The notes under the pieces: generated by a model
What the model was told of the DNA's origin: nothing
The model's database searches: none
The model's input: the letters and a program-made list of their open reading frames with translations, nothing else
Source of the DNA: Candidatus Pacearchaeota archaeon
GTDB lineage: Archaea; Nanoarchaeota; Nanoarchaeia; Pacearchaeales; GW2011-AR1
Assembly: GCA_002690445.1 (NCBI GenBank)
Contig: NZER01000219.1
Location: forward strand, 1-15,824
Direction of reading: 5' to 3'
DNA: 15,824 bases
Shown here: positions 13,763-15,824 of the stretch, piece by piece
Layout: each line of letters opens with the position of its first letter
How positions within the stretch are numbered: position 1 is the first letter of the stretch
Translations under genes and position numbers: made by a program

Positions 13763-14152
13763 ATGCTCAACAAAGAACAGATTTTAAACGCCGATGATCT
13801 GCAAATCGAGACCGTCGAGGTCCCGGAATGGTCCGGCAGTGTTTGCGTCCGGACGCTTAGCGGAGCCGAACGCGACAGTTTCGAGGAATCGCTTTTTACC
13901 GGCATCGGCAAAGACCGGCAAACCAAAATGGCCAACGTCCGCGCCAGATTATGCGGCCTGGTTATCTGCGATGAAAAAGGCAACAGATTATTCACCGCCG
14001 CCGATATCGAAAAACTCGGCAAGAAATCATGTCGGCCGCTCGATCGGATCTATGAGGTCGCCCAGCGACTTTCCGGCATTACCGATACCGACGTCGAGGA
14101 AATGGTAAAAAACTCCGAAGCCGTCCAGAGCGAAGATTCTATTTCAGATTAG
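13763..14152 (+). CDS. Tail assembly chaperone, G-like short form
   Basis: The 129-residue protein is the zero-frame product of a lambda G/GT-type pair. It has the usual pattern of an N-terminal beta part (LQIETVEVPEWSGSVCVRTL, 13-32), a charged helix (SGAERDSFEESL) and 'VRARLCGLVICDEKGNRLFT' (59-78) followed by a helical end (IEKLGKKSCRPLDRIYEVAQ). Chaperones of this class coat the tape measure and recruit tube protein, and are not in the finished tail. GGAAG (13751-13755) lies 7 bases before the ATG. The gene sits between the tube and tape measure genes. It ends in the acidic NSEAVQSEDSISD just after the slippery site at codons 116-117. Confidence 0.85.
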   Translation: MLNKEQILNADDLQIETVEVPEWSGSVCVRTLSGAERDSFEESLFTGIGKDRQTKMANVRARLCGLVICDEKGNRLFTAADIEKLGKKSCRPLDRIYEVAQRLSGITDTDVEEMVKNSEAVQSEDSISD

Positions 14153-14424
14153 CCGCACACCTGGGCAAAACCGTCGGTCAATTATTAAAAGAGATCGACA
14201 GCCGGGAACTTTCGGAATGGATGGCATTTTCCAAGATCGAACCATTCGGCGAGCAGCGAGCTGACATCCGTTCAGCGATCATCGCCATGACGATGGCCAA
14301 TACCTGGCGATCGGCAAAACAGCAGCCATTAAAGATCACCGATTTTATACCGAACTTTGAACCGATGCAGCCGAAAACCGAAAACGAACTCAAAAACATT
14401 CTCAAAAATTTCCAGAAAGCTTAA
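13763..14424 (+). CDS. Tail assembly chaperone, GT-like frameshift fusion
   Basis: This is the long product made by a -1 slip at 14107-14113: 117 residues of the G-like frame plus 103 from the -1 frame, about 220 in all. The T-like domain reads FRLAAHLGKTVGQLL, SRELSEWMAFSKIEPFGEQR, ADIRSAIIAMTMAN and then DFIPNFEP. This matches the DUF4035/T-like pattern 'LGKT...EW-x-AF-x-x-EPFGE-x-R-x-D-x-R'. The stretch from about 14113 to 14220 has no start codon with an SD, so the T domain is best made only as a fusion. In lambda the GT ratio controls tail assembly. The stop lies three bases before the tape measure ATG. Confidence 0.85.
14107..14113 (+). promoter_or_regulatory. -1 ribosomal frameshift slippery site (A AAA AAC)
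   Basis: In the zero frame the codons are GTA AAA AAC, giving the canonical X XXY YYZ heptamer A AAA AAC. A one-base backward slip here enters the frame starting at 14113, open to the stop at 14422-14424 and encoding the T-like domain. The zero frame terminates 39 bases downstream at 14150. I see no convincing stimulatory stem-loop directly after the heptamer, though a pseudoknot is not excluded. Confidence 0.85.
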
Positions 14425-14427
14425 TAC

Positions 14428-15824
14428 ATGGCCGCGATTTCAACATTAGCCGTTAACCTGATCGCCCGGACCGGCATCTTTGAAAAGAAGATGCGATCGG
14501 GCCGGCGGTCCCTTAACCGCTTTTCAGCTTCCGCTAAACGGACCAGGCGAATGCTTGTCGGGATCGGTTCGGGTATTGTCGCCGCCGCCGGAATCGGCGG
14601 GCTGGGAATGCTGCTCAAAAGCACGATGAGCAACATCGATAAAACCGGCAAATTAGCGATCCGGCTGGGCGAGACGACCGAAAACCTTATCCGTCTGCGC
14701 CATGCCGCAGAGATAACCGGCGCCAGCTCCGAGGCCCTGGACAAAGGTCTGCAAAGACTGGCCAAGGGACTCGGCGATATCGACATGGGGGCAAAGACCG
14801 CGCAATACGCCCTGGATAAACTCGGCCTAAAACGCGAGAACCTGATGGAGATGTCCGTCACCGAACAATTTAAAACCATCGCCGACGCAATGGGCGGTCT
14901 GCAAACCCAAACCGACAAACTTGCCGTTTCGCAAAACCTGTTCGGTAGGGCCGGCAAAGATATGCTAAACCTGCTGATGGAGGGCCGGGCCGGAATCGAA
15001 AAAATTGGCGCCGAGGCCGACAAACTCGGCAAAACCTTTTCGCTTATGGATTACGCCAAAGTCGCCGCCGCCAACGATGCGATGACCAGATTAAAAGCGG
15101 TCCTTGAGGGTGCCGCCCAGGTAGCGACAATACAACTGGCACCTGTATTGACAACCATAATCACAAATCTTGTGGAAATGGCCACCGAAGGGGACGGACT
15201 TAAAGAAAATATGCGGGGTATGCTGACCACAATATCCGGCGGTTTTATAGGGTTGAGCGATGAGATCGAAATGGCCGGAATTAAAATGGCGGTTTTGAGA
15301 TCGCAAACCCTAAGTTTTCAGTCAGCACTTTACAAAATAGCTGGAGCCGCTACAAATCTCGATGAACTTTTCGGATTTTCCTATAAAAATTTAGCGGCGG
15401 ACCTCGACGAAGACATCGCAAAATTAGACGCTGAAATAAACAAAATGGCGGACAAATACGCCAACAAAGATCGCAGCTGGCTCAACAAACTTTTAAACAG
15501 TGAGTCTGGTAATAATTCTGGCAGCGATACCGGATTAACGAAAATTCTCGATCAGATAACAAAATACAACAACAAGCTGGAGGAGCAGATCTCTGGACTC
15601 ACCGGCAGAGCGGCGGCCCTGGCAAAACTTGAAAAACTCGGCTCCGGTTTAACCGGTAAGGCCCTGGAAGATTTCAACGCGGCCCTGGCAGAGACCGGAA
15701 AACTCATCGCCGACCTGGATAAAAAAGATGCTTTCAAGGCGATGAGCGAAAACGCCGCAACGCTAATAAAATCGCTGCGATCACCGGCGGAAATCTTTAA
15801 GGACCTGCGGGCCGAGTATCACGA
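14428..15824 (+). CDS. Tape measure protein, N-terminal part (runs off window)
   Basis: The frame is open from ATG 14428 to the end of the window, 465 complete codons with no stop. The product begins MAAISTLAVNLIARTGIFEK, followed by a basic stretch (about 21-41, SGRRSLNRFSASAKRTRR) and a glycine/alanine-rich hydrophobic helix (MLVGIGSGIVAAAGIGGLGM, 42-61). Then comes the tape measure pattern IDKTGKLAIRLGETTENLIR, LRHAAEITGAS, LQRLAKGLGD, LFGRAGKDMLNLL and LGKTFSLMDYAKVAAANDAM, and long charged helices after residue 250. Such proteins set tail length and are ejected with DNA. It follows the GT stop by three bases with no strong SD, so re-initiation is likely. Its full length cannot be seen. 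Confidence 0.9.
   Translation, partial: MAAISTLAVNLIARTGIFEKKMRSGRRSLNRFSASAKRTRRMLVGIGSGIVAAAGIGGLGMLLKSTMSNIDKTGKLAIRLGETTENLIRLRHAAEITGASSEALDKGLQRLAKGLGDIDMGAKTAQYALDKLGLKRENLMEMSVTEQFKTIADAMGGLQTQTDKLAVSQNLFGRAGKDMLNLLMEGRAGIEKIGAEADKLGKTFSLMDYAKVAAANDAMTRLKAVLEGAAQVATIQLAPVLTTIITNLVEMATEGDGLKENMRGMLTTISGGFIGLSDEIEMAGIKMAVLRSQTLSFQSALYKIAGAATNLDELFGFSYKNLAADLDEDIAKLDAEINKMADKYANKDRSWLNKLLNSESGNNSGSDTGLTKILDQITKYNNKLEEQISGLTGRAAALAKLEKLGSGLTGKALEDFNAALAETGKLIADLDKKDAFKAMSENAATLIKSLRSPAEIFKDLRAEYH

Noticed and set aside
14221..14424. Independent small gene starting at ATG 14221
   Set aside because: The same frame is open back to the slippery site and conserved T-like sequence begins well upstream of this ATG, so it is the -1 part of the GT fusion.
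14421..15032. Reverse-strand open frame of 203 codons opposite the tape measure gene
   Set aside because: Its Ser/Pro/Arg/Leu-rich product is what the complement of Ala/Gly/Leu-rich helices gives. There is no SD, and every other gene is on the + strand.

Overview
The window is one strand-consistent block of the virion-assembly module of a tailed double-stranded DNA phage or prophage. Every gene is on the + strand, most neighbours overlap or sit within a few bases, and there is no gene-free stretch longer than about 135 bases. The order terminase large subunit, portal, prohead protease, HK97-fold major capsid protein, head-tail connectors, tail terminator, tail tube, frameshifted tail chaperone, tape measure is that of HK97/lambda-like siphoviruses. 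The host cannot be assigned from the sequence. Shine-Dalgarno sites (AGGAG-type) and intrinsic terminator-like hairpins fit a bacterial host, and no host gene, tRNA, integrase or CRISPR array is present.

Region 1 (1-4551) is the packaging and capsid core: the 3' part of terL, portal, S78 protease and major capsid protein, with a terminator-like hairpin just before the capsid gene. Region 2 (4597-7453) is accessory head material: a putative decoration protein, a two-domain methyltransferase-glycosyltransferase preceded by a strongly structured leader, a small basic-tailed protein and a beta-rich protein. Region 3 (7453-9059) is the neck: a gp6-type connector carrying an inserted beta domain, a head-closure protein and a gp10-type tail-completion protein.

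Region 4 (9080-12017) is an unusual tightly coupled cassette between the neck and the tail terminator: a one-helix membrane protein, a 59-residue protein, a calcineurin-type metallophosphoesterase, a cysteine-rich probable metal-binding protein and a 396-residue beta-repeat protein. Region 5 (12019-15824) is the tail: an FN3-DUF3168 tail terminator fusion, a terminator-like hairpin sharing a 21-base block with the one before the capsid gene, two tandem copies of the tail tube gene, a G/GT chaperone pair with a visible A AAA AAC slippery site, and a tape measure gene that runs off the window.

The points most worth a second look are: the twin hairpin elements placed only before the capsid and tube genes; the bistable-looking leader of the methyltransferase-glycosyltransferase; that fusion enzyme itself; the recent tube-gene duplication; and the phosphoesterase/Cys-rich cassette. 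No wholly new system is demonstrated. The virion-modification and cassette ideas are inferences.
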